A stretch of DNA of 64,000 nucleotides from the NCBI RefSeq assembly GCF_002775205.1, contig NC_036447.1, positions 19,698,501 to 19,762,500 of the forward strand. The letters are read 5' to 3'. The notes under the pieces were generated by a model. The model was not told the origin of the DNA and made no database searches. It saw nothing but the letters and a program-made list of their open reading frames with translations. The stretch comes from Xiphophorus maculatus. Taxonomy: Eukaryota > Chordata > Actinopteri > Cyprinodontiformes > Poeciliidae. How positions within the stretch are numbered: the stretch's first letter is position 1; each line of letters begins with the position of its first letter. Below, one piece after another: positions 1 to 13,179 of this stretch. A program made the translations under genes and the position numbers.

Positions 1-624
1 AGAGTGTAGCATATCCAAGGAACCATAAACAGGAAAAGAGTGTGGCAAGTATCTGCCAGTATAACTTAACGCCCCTGATATATTTCTAAGAAATTACAAC
101 AAACAACCATAATAAAATTAAGAACACAAGAAAAAATCGGATTGTGAAAAATATGCTGTAAATTACAGCAGGTGCTGCAACACACTTGCTGTATTTAAAC
201 CAATATTTTACTTAAAAACCAAAAAAATATATAATAAGGTATTTATAAAGAATATAGATTTATATTTTGGAAAAAAATATAGTTTATGTTTAATTAAAAA
301 GTATATAAACAGAATACTTCTTCCTCAAGTTTGTAATTAATTGTTCATGAATGATTCTACACTTCTTCAAAAATAATAGAGGAGGGTTGTTCAGAGAAAC
401 CTTGTTGGACTGTAAGCTGATGATGTGATCAGAGGTGTGTTAGTGCTTGTGTGTGTGGGTGTGTGTGTGCTTCCGTGTGAGTTTTCACGTGACCTCCCAC
501 AGAGCTAGTGCACCTCTGCAAGCAGTGGCTGCTTCTGAAAGCAAAAGGAAACACGGCGGCCAGCGAGTCTTGAAACCTGTTTACATTTGTTTTAACGGTG
601 AACAACAAGTTGTAGATTCCCAGG
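1..624. other. 5' flank of the TOM1-family gene
   Basis: AT-rich sequence with no convincing exon. From about 430 onward it becomes more balanced, with a short GT-rich stretch (445-475) and a small CpG-containing block (550-570) next to the first coding exon. This is the likely promoter and 5' UTR of the downstream gene. No TATA box or transcription start can be fixed from sequence alone. Confidence 0.4.
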
Positions 625-645
625 ATGTTTTCTCTCGGGGAGACC

Positions 646-3600
646 ATGGAGTTTCTCCTCGGAAATCCATTTTCAACGCCCGTCGGACAGAGAATCGGTG
701 AGCTTTTTTTTTTTTTTAAACATATTAACAGCTGTGTTTTTTGTAGTCATTTGTGTCATTAGAGATTTGTTTCGACATGTTTCGAGATTTCGGTGGTTAA
801 CACAAACGTCTCCTGGGTTGTATTGGTGTAAAAGGCGGTTTTTATGTTCGCGACTTACACCGAAATTGTCCAAATTTGTACAAAAAATAACAAATAAGTT
901 TAAGAGGCAGTGACTCAGACGGAGGTGAGACCTGTTTTTAATTCTCGTGTACGATTGGTCAGTGCGCATTGAGTGACGGCTGGCGTAGCCAATCAGCATT
1001 CATCTTATTGTTTCCACCCACTTCCGCAGTCTCTGAAGCATTTCCATAAAGCTGCAGCTTCACATCGTTCACGGCGAAAGTAACGGATTTGTTTCAACAT
1101 ATTTTCTTTATGTTCAGATTTAAACCACATATTTAATCTTAAGCTCTGCGAGCCGCTTTCACATTCATTCATTCAGCCGCTGGTGCCTGGAGAATGGCGC
1201 AGTGTCAGATCTGTCATGAGTAGCACCCGCACACCCATCTGAACCCTTCCTTCCTCCTTTTTAATCCTCTCACTTTCCTGCACATAGATGTGAGCTGGTT
1301 CTGAGACAAATGTGAACACAAGCAGCTGACAGTCACATGAAGCGGAGGAGGCCAGAGCAAGGGAGAGGGAGGGAATCTGAAGGAGTTGCCCACATGTGGA
1401 TTGAGCAAAGCGAGGTTGAGGGTTTGGTGAGGTGTTTCTGGTGGAAAGGAATGGGATTTAGAGACTTATGAGAAGAGTGGAGTGCAAGAAAGCTGGCCTT
1501 GATTATACTGCAAAGGAAAGATGTTAAAGGTTGACCTTGTTGGCTGAATAATTTGAGTTTCTACAGGCAATTCTTATAAAAGACGTCTTCAATATGGCGA
1601 CGATTCACCTTCCAAAACACATTTTCAAATGATGCCAAAATTACCTTGGTAGGTAAAAAAATTAGGGAAGTTACAGTAGATTAAAAACTGAATTTCTGGG
1701 GTGATTTATGTCCTTCGAATTATGTTGACAACCACTGAACCCTTTTTTTTTAAAAAAAAAAACTGGTTATAATGAATGTGAGTTTGTTGATTTGCAGCTG
1801 TGCTTTCATTCAGCCAAAATGTCCCATCCATTACTGTAAAATACTGTATTTTCATTATTAAAATCAGCGAGAGACAATAAAAATGTCTTAGGCCTTGTTC
1901 AGCCAGCTGGCCGGCAGTTCAGTTTAAAAAGACTTTAAACATAATGAAAAACTTCAGCGGTTTTGAAACTAATTGAACTGGCCCAGGCCTAATGTAGACA
2001 GGGTTGGTGAATGAGCAGCCCAGGTGACACTACTAGTGGAAATTCAGTCAAAAGTTTACAAGCAGTTAACACCTTACTGCAGCACAGGTTCAATAGATCT
2101 CTAGGATTACATCCAGATCAGTTTGTGCCAGAGGCTGGAGCTAACAGCAGGGCCAACTTTCACAAGACAATCACAAAACACCACAGCAGTTTGTGGAAAC
2201 ATTATGTTACAAATTTTTTGAATTGTCTTCAGCTTTACATTAGATGATGGTCATTTACAGCTCGGCAATTTTTATACAGGAAATAGAGGTGGGAGGTGGC
2301 GCATGAATACATGTCTTCATCAAACATGTATTCAGAGTGGAACATGTAACCTAGAAAAACAGAGCAGAGTAAAAATCAATAAAGTAATTTACATTTTGCA
2401 TTTTATACCAACTTTTAGATCAGAAGTTACTTTGACCAGAAACACTTCATATGTTGAATTCTCAGTACGTGTGCCACACAGGAAGTGATGCAATTTACAC
2501 AGTAAATGAGGAAAATTGACTTATTAGGCACTTTGGTCTTGACCCTTCTTGGACAAGCTGCTATCATTACCTAAGTAACCTGGATTTATTGTAAATGAGG
2601 ACTCCTACAGTTTTATCTTCCTCAGATAAGAGGTAAACTGTTAAAGCTTCTAACCGGCCACTTGCACAATCCTGAACTAAACAAAGTTTACCTTGTTTGC
2701 TGATGATTGTGTAAGCTCCTGTCAACATTTCATGGTTCAGAAGTTGATTTTACTTAAGTACTGGATCCACTCCACTGTAGAAATGATGATACAACTGAAA
2801 GGAAGTCCACACAAGGTTTTTGAAAGAGCAGATCTCCAGGTCCTTAAAGGGGCAGTATTATGTAAAGTCGACTCTTTTGAGCTTTACATTATGATATAAT
2901 GTCATCCCCTCAACAAAAACATACCTGGAGTGCTGCTTTGATTCTTTCATGCATAATTCAGAAATCCTTTAATGTCACATGGCAGCTATTTGGGGTGCCT
3001 AAACGCTTGGTCTCACAGAGCGTCATCTTTTCCACGCATCTGCTTCAGTTTCCAAGCTGAGCTTCCGCCTCATGGCACACCCCTCCCCCACTCAGCTCCA
3101 CATGACTAGTGGCAGCAGCAATTAGCAAACAAACACCAAATGGAATTGCACATCTGCTGAGATTGTCATACAAACTCATTCTCATTCCAACTCTCCTCAA
3201 AACAATTGTTTAAGGCTTAATAGAGAAAGGAAAGGTTATTGTTTGAGTTATGCAGCATTTTTATAACTACTGTAGTTACTTGATTGTGCTATGAAATGGC
3301 ACTATGTGTCTGGGAAATACATAATAGTGTCTCTCTTTATAATCTCATGTCTTAGGTCATCTTGTAATAAGGTCACTGAGGCTAAATAAAATAAAAAAGC
3401 AACAAGCATTCCTGTTGTTCAGTGTTGTGCAGCCTGGAGCTCCAGAGTCGCATGTGGCCCTCAGACGCTTTACAATGGCTCTTGATAAGTGAATAAGAAT
3501 GAGCAATAACCTTGCATTCAAAGGCAATGGGAACAGCTGTGTTCTTTAGTAGATCTTTAGCTGCTTTCATGATGTTTCAGGATACAATAGCAACAACAAG

Positions 3601-6600
3601 ATGACGCTAAGGACAGAAGAATATTTTTTTTTATGTTCTTGATTTACCATACAATTGGAAAGGCTTCAGTTGGCCAAGTTCTAATCAAGAAAGAATATTT
3701 TAACCTTCATTGTAAAAGCATATTCTATTCATGCAAGGATTATGGAATTGTGGAAAATATGGATAAATGTAAAACTCGAAGCCTGATCTTGGTTTTATCA
3801 AGGTTCTTAACAAATTTTATCTAGGTGGAGCTATTGCAGAAATGGCTCTTTCTCTTTATTTCATGGTTTCCCTACGTGACGATACAAATTTCAGTTTTCT
3901 CTTTATCCTGAAAACATTGGGCAAAGTGGAGAAAATGCATACATTTTAATTAAAACCTCCTTTAAAGAACAATTCCTACAATGATGTGCCTGTTTATTTC
4001 CTGCTATCAAACTACAGGTGGCTGTAACCCAGATTTGAGGTTAAATCTGGGTTAATGCAGGTGTGTCCTCTGTGTGTCTGCAGGCTGTATTTGACATTTC
4101 CATGTGGACAACTTTTTAGAAAAAATTGCAAGCGTTCATATTGGAGGAATCATGAGGAATCATTAGCTAAATTCAGACTGAGGATAAAGCAATTTTTAAA
4201 AATGCATGCAACAAGGTTTATAAAAGCTTGTTATATGTGACAGTTTTTCTTTGTACCTCATGAAATTGCGTTGGTGTGTAGAAGCAATGCATGACATTAT
4301 TTCTTTTAAGAGAAACTAATGGTTGGTATTATAGTTTAGCATGGGGTGAAAAGAGATTTTCACAATATCATAACTATAAGCAACAAATTCTTATGCATAC
4401 ACCACCACATGTAAGAATATACAACATGATCTAATTGTTTGTGTTTAAAACAGAAAGTTAACAACTATCCCCATTGATGCTAAAATATCACATTTATTTC
4501 TAACTTTTATTTGTTGTTTTTTAATTCTGACTTTGACACGTATTCTTAAGCAAAGATATAGACTAACATCAGGTACTTATTTTGCAGAATATAGTTTTAT
4601 CATCTTATTCTCTATTATGGCATACCATAAACCTAAACTGATATTAGTTAATTAGTCGGATTATCTGGTTGGACAGTCAGCTTGTTGTTGACTATGAAAA
4701 ACACGAGCTACTTTCAGCTGGCTTACTGTATTTATATGAAATTATGGTTGGTCCTATTTTAGTTTTCATACCGTATCTGCCTTTGTTTTTCACTGCCATA
4801 AATTTATAAAAATGGTATCATTAGTCTTTCTTTTAAGAAAGGAAAATGTGTAGCAGCCCTCTTTCAGCCAGCTGACATACAGCATGCAGTATTCTCCTCC
4901 TGTTATTCTCCTCAAATGCAGGAGAAAGTGCAGATCATTCTGCACTTTCAAATCCAAGGAATGATATGATGGAATATTTTAGCAGTTTTGTTAACTTGGC
5001 TACTTTTGTATTGGAGGCCCAGCTGTAATCATAAAATAGCATCTCTAAATTGGTGCTTCAATTAATATTTAATTAACTGAATTAATTAAATATTAATTAT
5101 TTGTTTAAAGATCGAGCAACCAGCGGCTCTCTGGAGTCGGAGGACTGGGGACTCAACATGGAGATATGTGACATCATCAATGAGACGGATGAGGGGTAGG
5201 TATTGTTTTTTTTTTTTGTTTGTTTTGTTTTTTTAAAGACCACAATCAACTCAACTCAATGCCCTTGATTGATTTAAAAAAACTGCCTGGATTCTGATCT
5301 CTGACCAGCTGATATCTGCTTGTGCAGCAATTTATTCTTTGTTTTTAAATTTCAAGATAATAAACCAATAAACAAAGATCAGCTGATGCAAATATTTCTT
5401 CCCTCAGGCCCAGAGATGCCGTCAAAGCCATTAAGAAAAGAATAGTTGGAAACAAGAACTTCAGAGAGATTATGCTGGCTCTCACTGTGAGTAATAATTA
5501 CATGCTTCTGCACTAAGTGTGCGGTCACAGACTGAGGAGTGTGAGGATGTCAGGGAATCTTTCAAACACCAGAATCATCATCAGAGATTGAATGTTTGCG
5601 TCACTATTTCTCCCACTGGTTAAATAAACATTTAATCGCTTAGTGAACGTATCAATAGTAGCTTAATGAATGGTACATGTCATAGTTTTAGCTTTATGTT
5701 TTGCTCTCGCAGGTTCTTGAGACCTGTGTAAAGAACTGTGGCCATCGCTTCCATGTTTTGGTGGCCTCACAGGAGTTTGTTGAAGGGGTTCTGGTCCGTT
5801 CCATTTTGCCCAAATACAACCCCCCCACAGCCCTGCATGACCGTGTTCTCAGCCTCATACAGGTTTGTTTCAGACAGAAACTGTGTCCAATTAACTCATC
5901 TTGTTATCAAGAGTCTTTACTTTCTTTGTTGAATCAGTCAGTTGAAATGTGACAAACAGGAGCTTTTATATTCATTATAAATCTATTTATTATAAAAAAT
6001 GTCTGGATTTTTATTTTCTTCAGAAGCAGTTTTTTTCCCCAAGTGATCCGCTTTGTTCCAAGAATTGAAGTCATAAAAGGTTGAAAGTATTTAATTTAAT
6101 ATTTACCAAACCTTCCTTTATTTTTTGGTTGGTTTAGTTTATGGAAATTCAGTCTTTTATTTTGAGCAGATGGTAGATTCACTACTTTACCACCATTCCC
6201 TCCTGATTCTCCAAACTAACATCATCTCTGATCTCTTTTTAGTGGTGGCATAATTATGAACGGTTTTAATTATAAAAGTGTTTTCAGCCTGAAACCGTTT
6301 TAAGACCGTCTGGTTCATAAAGTTTACTCAACAGTCACTTGATTATGGCTAAATTTGGTTTATCTCTTACTGTATTTGAGATTTCTATAGCTCTTTATTC
6401 CTTGCTATATAGTAATTGTAACTTTTGTGCTGATTGGAAGATATGATTACATTAAAAATGAGCTGCAAAACAATTCCTTTCTGCTCTTGCTCAAAGTTGC
6501 CTCACTTATTGCTTGTTCCTTTATTGCTTGTTCCCGTCATCTGGAGGCTCTAACTGCATGCAGCTCTAGGAGTCAGCCATCTCTTCATAACTACTCCTAT

Positions 6601-9600
6601 ATCTTTATCTTTAGTCATGGGCTGATGCATTTCGCAGCTCTCCCTCCCTGGTGGGGGTGGTGCATGTATATGATGACCTAAGGCGGCGAGGTCTGGAGTT
6701 TCCTATGACAGACCTGGACGCGCTCTCACCCATTCATACTCCAAACAGGGTGAGCCTGGCTGTTAACTGGAAGGTTATCACACAGTAATGCTTTTATGAA
6801 CGTCTGCGTATATTTTACCTCTTCTTCGTGTCCTGCAGAGTATCCCCGAGAACGGGACACCTGAGGAAACCTCTGTCGCTGCTCCCACACGTCCGTCACC
6901 AGAGCAAGTTCCTGCCGCCGCCCCCGCCAGTCAAAATACCTCATCTCCAGTCCAAGTCAGTAATGGACCAGTCCCGCTCACTCCCGAACAGGTAGATCGC
7001 CCTGAAACTGCCTTGAAATTACATTTTAAATACTTTCTTTTATGGTCAGAATTACTGAGTTTTAACTATCACAACGATCATACTGGGAGATCTGCACCCA
7101 CCTCTCAAATAAACTCCTCAAATAACTATAATACTGAGTCCAAATTACTACGATACTAAGATGTTTTTTTTTCCTCTCAGTTTTCAGTCTTCAGTTGAAG
7201 TAAAACTGAGTAAAAAAACAGGCCACTGTGACTCTCAAAGCTAGTCAAAACTTTGTTAAAATTCCAGGTTTCGAGATGTAAAAATAAAGTTCATGATAAA
7301 TCATTTTAAAATGTTGTCCACTTTCAATATGGTAAATGTACAGTTAAACTAAAAATATAAACATGTTTGAGGAGGAAATGTAAAAAATAAAAGTGCTTCT
7401 ACATAACTATTTGTTGAAGCAGTTTTTGATTTAAAATTAACATCAAGTCTTCTCGAGTTCACGCCTGCCATCAATTATAGTAAATGTGATGAGTTGCATA
7501 TAAAGTACAGCTTCTATGGTTGTATTTATTTTTATTACATTTCCCTGTTTTCATGATTTAGCTATATTCATAGTTTGCAGTTAGTTTAGATAGCATCAAA
7601 ATTTACTTATCAGTTGATGAGAAAATGTGTCACATTACAGCTGAGAAAAGTTTGAAAATCATGCATATTAAAGTCTCAAAACCTGGAAAATACCAGTGTT
7701 GTGTTGGAGCGCCACTATTCTCTGCCCCCCATGTGGCGACATATAGCTACTACAAGGATTTGTAGCAGCAGAAAATCACTGTAGATATCGTTTCAACAAC
7801 AGATCTACTGAAGTAGGCAAGGCAGACTGTAATGGAAAGCAGTCAGCAACTCTTAATCCTTCAGGATCAAATATCCTCACATCTACCCACACCTCAGGTG
7901 TACCCACCCACTTTATAATTACTCAAAAGTTAGAGTTGCTACACTGTTGGAAAACATTCATTTATGTTGGCAAATTCACAGATGAAATCCAAGTCAAAGC
8001 AATAGAAATAGTTTTGAAATAGTTTAATGACTCACTCCAGGGAAGCCAAGTTTGATGTTGAGCTCTTTGCCATTCTGCAGGCTCTTATTTTGAAAATAAA
8101 ATGTTTCAGTCTTGGCTCGGATATTAAGATGTGCCCTTTATTTGTACCAGGTATTGATAAAGGTAAAGCAAAAATGTGCCTAATTTTGTGACTTGTTTTT
8201 AATTCTTGCTTTTTGTTATCTTGTTAAATTTCAGGAGCAGAAGCTGCGGAGCGAGCTGGCCCTGGTTAAAGGAAACCTGGCAGTAATGTCTCAAATGTTA
8301 AACGAACTAAAGCCTGGACAGAGCACAGCAGATGATGCAGAGCTGCTGCAGGTGGGTCTATTTGTTTCTCATCTGTTCTGTCTGTCACTCAAACTCTAAC
8401 TAAATACTTGTGTCTATTCTTTACAGTTCCAGTTTACAATAACGTGTCTATTTTTTGTTTTTTTAATTTGGGTGTACATTTATTTATCAACAACTAATTT
8501 TAGTTTAACTTTATTAATACAGCTGAAATGTCTCTGTCTAATGTTTGATTTGGAAACAGTTCCTTCTCACTTATGGAGCTACTTATTATTATAGAGCTTA
8601 TCAAACAAATTTTCTGTCAACCTTACAGTAAAAACTACCAGGAAAAGCATAAAACAACGGAGGTGTCGACCTACAGAGAAAATTTTTCTTAGTTTAGTCG
8701 TTAAATGTCTTCACACATTTTACGAAACATGTTGGAAATATTTTTATTTCAAAGTAAAAATTATACAGTTAAAAATCTGTCCGGAAAAGACAGATGTAAA
8801 TTAAATCATATGCTCCTTAAAGCTCCTGGAATCATATTTTCTGTTGCATAAACGTTTTAATTAGCTGCAGCAATTAATCTCTCTCTCTGCTGGTCTGCTC
8901 AAGCAGCAGCTCTTCTCGGTGTGTAAGAAGATGCAGAGTCGTGTGGTTGAACTGATCCCACAGCTGGTGGATGAAGGATTTATGGAGGAGCTTCTCGTGG
9001 TGAACGACGACCTCAACAACACCTTCATTCGCTTCGAGAGGTGGGCTGCCGCAGGTCAGGCTGGATTGTTAGTCATTAGATGAAAAATTTGCAGCACTTA
9101 ATCTTCTACTGCATTTTTTTTTTTGTCAGGTTTGAGCGACTGAGCAAGGCTCAAAGTACAAATACGCAACAGGTAAAAATAATCAGAAGTTGCCTGATGT
9201 GTTTAAAATAACAAAAGGTTTATTGAAACTAGTTTCAAATGTTTTTCTTCATTCTTCCTGTGCTCACTCTGTTATTAAATATGACACAACTGACTTCCAG
9301 ACCTCTGCAAGTAGCCCAAATCTCATCGACGTCGGTCCTGAAAGTCCGAACAAAAAACAGCCGGCCACGATCACAGCGACCAGCCAACCAGCCGTCAGCA
9401 CCCAGACCAATCACCAATCATCAGCCAATCACAGTGAGTAATCTTTTTATAACTTATGTTAAAACAAAAGTTCCCAAAAATAAAGTTTCTAAAACTTTAT
9501 TTCTTGGAGGAAAAGGGAATCACATGTTTTGAAAATACTTTCTGCATCTGAACAAATGTCTCAGTGAATAATGCTGAGCATTGAAAACAGAAATGTATCT

Positions 9601-10788
9601 GTACTATTTGAAATGAAGCAGGATATTATATGTTTTTATCATCTGAAATTCTGTTTTGCAGAAGTAGAAGAGGAGTTTGACATGTTTGCCCAGACGAGAG
9701 GCAGCTCTTTGGCTGAACAGAGGAAAAGGTGAGCAGCGCTACATAATTTTCTCTCAAATGCTTCTCATAAATCGATATGATTTACATAACTGAAAATATC
9801 TGCAGGGGGTTAACTTGATTCATTGGTAGTGCTATTTTGTAATAGAGCAAACAGCAGTTCAGACGCAATATGCCATATTGATAGTTTTGACATATCCACA
9901 CAACTATATCTTTTTATGTGATCTATTTCTGTGGATGAATAAGTGTTTGCTTCTTAAATAGTGGCAAGCTGATTGTTTTGTTCTTGATTGTGTATGCACA
10001 TGTTTTCTCTCTCCTGCTGATTACTTGTTTATAAAAACCTGTTTAAAATAAATGAAATAAAAAATACACTGAAATATTTGCATGCATTCATTTTTTCCAC
10101 GCTTGTGATGAAAACCAATTTAAGCGTCGCACAATTTAAAACAAGGCCGTATTTTCATAATGAAGTTTCTTTATTTGCGCCCAGCGTCAAGTATGAAGAT
10201 CCTGAGACGGTGGAAGGCCTTGCTGAAGCTCTGGACTCCAGGCTGCAGGTCACAGGAGGGGTGTGTACTCCACGACGACATTCGTCGAGTTTACAGGAGC
10301 ATCATCACCTTGAATTAAAAACAATATCTGAGTCATTTCGTTTTTTGCGTTTCATTTTAGATGGTGCCAGAGAAAAACGCTTCGCAGAATGACATTGACA
10401 AATGGTTATCTTCAGATCTGGTAGGCTGGAGCTCTTGCTACTTGTTTAGCATAAGCGGGTGATGAACGTAGAGCGCAGTATTTAATGTTTGCGTTTTAAA
10501 ATAGCAGGAGGGTGAGTCATCGGTTTGCGAAGGAGTCTCCAGTGAAGGTACGTTTTCGTCTCCTTAGCTGTTCTAATAAAATATTTCCCAACATTTAACC
10601 TGCTGTTCTAAAGAGGACTTCATAAAACTCACATCTTTTTAGAGTTTGACAAGTTTCTGGACGATCGGGCGAAGGCGGCGGACCACAGTAGCGTTTCAAT
10701 TCGCAATGTGCCGCCCTCCACACCAAGACCTCAGGCGCAACCCGCAAAGCAACAGGACGCCACGCATGACCAGCTCTTCTCTCTTTAA
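646..10788 (+). CDS. tom1: TOM1-family endosomal adaptor (VHS-GAT protein), 15 coding exons
   Basis: Exons: 646-697, 5111-5195, 5408-5486, 5713-5862, 6615-6749, 6839-6991, 8235-8351, 8907-9040, 9130-9172, 9301-9433, 9662-9728, 10185-10260, 10361-10420, 10508-10547, 10643-10788. All junctions keep frame with GT-AG introns, giving 489 aa; human TOM1 is about 492. A VHS domain occupies roughly residues 15-155 ([54 protein letters not shown]). A GAT domain follows at about 219-306 ([15 protein letters not shown]). The tail has a clathrin-box-like NLIDVGP, an [18 protein letters not shown] block, [13 protein letters not shown] and a terminal LFSL. The family binds ubiquitin, Tollip and clathrin on endosomes and sorts ubiquitinated cargo. 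The VHS looks most like TOM1, but the GAT is divergent, so TOM1L2 or a third paralogue is possible. ATG 646 (A at -3, G at +4) fits the family start; an in-frame ATG at 625 would add MFSLGET. Confidence 0.93.
2842..3230. mobile_element. Probable decayed non-autonomous DNA transposon fragment
   Basis: Starts with TTAAAGGGGCAGTATTATGT, followed by a TGAGCTTTACATTATG segment resembling a common teleost interspersed repeat. No matching inverted right end was found downstream, so the element seems truncated. It lies in tom1 intron 1. Recognition rests on memory of the family, not on a search. Confidence 0.35.
5060..5098. repeat. Perfect 17-bp AT-rich inverted repeat beside a splice acceptor
   Basis: Left arm AATTAATATTTAATTAA (5060-5076), 5-nt spacer, right arm TTAATTAAATATTAATT (5082-5098). 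It ends 12 nt before coding exon 2 of the TOM1-family gene, so it covers the usual branch-point zone of intron 1. Confidence 0.9.
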
Positions 10789-11470
10789 AGAAAACCTCAT
10801 CAACGGGTTCAGAGCAACAAAGTGATACATGAATGTACACAAACCGCATAATCAACTAATTTTATACAGTAAATGCTTTATTTCCTTATAAATCTGATGT
10901 TGTCATGTACATACACACAACTTTATGTAACTCTATTTAAAGTTTACTATAATGTCAATGTGAACAAAAAACCTTAGCCTGTATAGTTAAGTAATTGCAA
11001 ATAATGATGTATAAAATCTATGTGATGATGTGCCTTCAAACCGGAGACTTGATTTAGTGGGATCAAAAATAAATGGGGAGCTGTTCCCCAAACATGCAGA
11101 GCTTTTTATTTGAAAGTATTTTTCTGGTTTGAGAAAAAGAAAAAAGAAAACGTGACCCCTGCCTTTCATCCTTGTTAGAGATTAGCACATGATTTTTTAA
11201 AATCAAAAATTAAACTTAAGAATTGACAGATATAAGTAAAATAGAAAAGACGATGGGTTGTCAGAACAAGTTTATCTTTGTTTTTTTTTGTTTAATTGGG
11301 ACATTTCATTAAGCTGCACTGATTTAGTGATTAATATAAAAAGTATATCGGCATACTCTGGTAGACCAATATTTCTGTGATTGAAGATGCATAACTTCAA
11401 TTATGTTCTTGTTTTCTGAGATCTGTTTATTCATCTCTATTAGCTGTATTAGCAGAATAAATGAAAAATA
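10789..11470 (+). other. Probable 3' UTR of the TOM1-family gene
   Basis: AT-rich non-coding sequence after the TAA stop. AATAAA-type signals occur near 11067 (AAAAATAAATGG) and near 11457-11470 (AGAATAAATGAAAAATAAAC). The true cleavage site cannot be decided from sequence. Confidence 0.4.
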
Positions 11471-11869
11471 AACACGTTATAAGTTGAACTTTTTAATTAC
11501 TGTAATAACCTTTTTTGTCTTTTTTTTTACTTCATCCAGATTAATTTATAAGTAAAGTCCAACAATATTTATATTAAAAACCAAAGTAGAATCTCAAAAT
11601 GCAAGATAAATGCATGACACTCTGGGTAAGAAAATGAGTGAAGGCATCTGTATTCTTAAAAAAACAAAACAAAAAAATATTTAGAATTAGCAACTTTCCT
11701 TTTAAGCAAATACATACAATCACACAATTACAACCTTTTGGTCAGAAGTTAAGATTTAGTTTTATCTTTCTCAATTTCTCCAGCTGCACTCATGTACTTG
11801 ACATTGCAAATCACACAAATTACTTTAAATACTTTACTGTGGAATTAGAGATGGATAAAAAGAGTTGAA

Positions 11870-12700
11870 TTAAGCAAGTGGACAAAAATGATGCAAAAGT
11901 GAGAGACAAGATTTTGCCCAAGAATTTCTGTTTGGGATATTGGAGGCTTAAATGAGGTGTGGGAACTTGTACTTTGAACACACTCAATAACATGTTTGTA
12001 AATTTGGCATGTTATTGTTTAAAAGCTCAAGGATGTCTGGCTTTGGGTACTCAAACCCATTGTGGATGTCTGTGGATCAGCCTTCAGAATCAGCCTCTGG
12101 AAGTGAGTCTTTCTCAGACTCTCAGCTCACCACCTTGGCAAAAAAAAGTTAAGCCATAGTTCTCCAAAGCTCAAAAAGGCTGAAGCAATCCATCTACAGA
12201 AACTGGAGAAAGATGCTGCAGACCTGCATCTCAGTTCTCTTCCCTCTGATATTGCAGAAACATTCAGAGTTTGGCCGGTGAACTTGGCAACGTGTAAACT
12301 ACACCACCGGTGGGTAGACCTGGCCCCAGCTTTCTGGCCACGCTGGCTGCGACAGACTGACTGTGAAAGGCCTGAGAAGGAGAGAAGCTGCTCTTTTCCC
12401 AAAGGGATGAAGTGTGTGCGAGCTCAGACTGTGCAAATTAAGATTCTGGCTTGGAACTGCCTGGAAATTAGAGAAGGATCAAAGAACCTTAAAGGAGAAA
12501 AGTGTGAACACACTGAGATTGAGACAAGCGGAGAAGTCAAAAGATGCTTATGGAGACAAGTGTCTCATCCTGTGGTCACCTCATGTATCGGTTTGTGTAA
12601 ATAAATGTTTTTTTACTACTCCCCTGTTTACCTTTGTCTACAGAAATAGATTATTTTTTTTTTTTACGTTCTAGTAGCGTTCGGTTGTGAATAAAGCTGA
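11870..12700. other. Unrecognised, more balanced block with poly(A)-like signals
   Basis: The base composition is less AT-rich than its surroundings and contains short open frames on both strands, none of which resembles a known protein. It ends with GTAAATAAATG near 12597 and GAATAAAGC near 12690. It could be an extended tom1 3' UTR, a non-coding transcript or an old repeat. I do not assign a function. Confidence 0.25.
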
Positions 12701-13179
12701 CTAACAAAATGCAATTATGCTGCTTAATGTCACTGCCTAAAGGAGTTTAATGTCTTTTAAATCTGCATAGCTTTAATGATCACTGCTTTCAAACTTGGTG
12801 TTATAATAAAGATTATAAATTATCATGAAGCACTTGGTAATACTTTGTTGGTTAGTTTAGTTCAAAATTAAGAAAATTGTGTCTTAAAGCAATGGAAGAA
12901 GTCAATGTGTTTTTATTTAGCTGATCACATTGACTGCTCCTCTGAGTCTTTGTGTAAATGGCTTATCAGCTTATTGATTATTGATTTCACACAACTCCTA
13001 GATGAATAGTAAACATTTAATTATTCTTTATATGGGGAATTGATTTTGAACCTGTAAGTAAATAAAAAAATGAGATTAGCATATCATAGATTATAGATGT
13101 TGAAATAATATTAACACTGTACAGTTTTTTTTAAACTCCCTGCTACATATCAGGGAAAGTTTCTGAGGCAAAAAAATAT

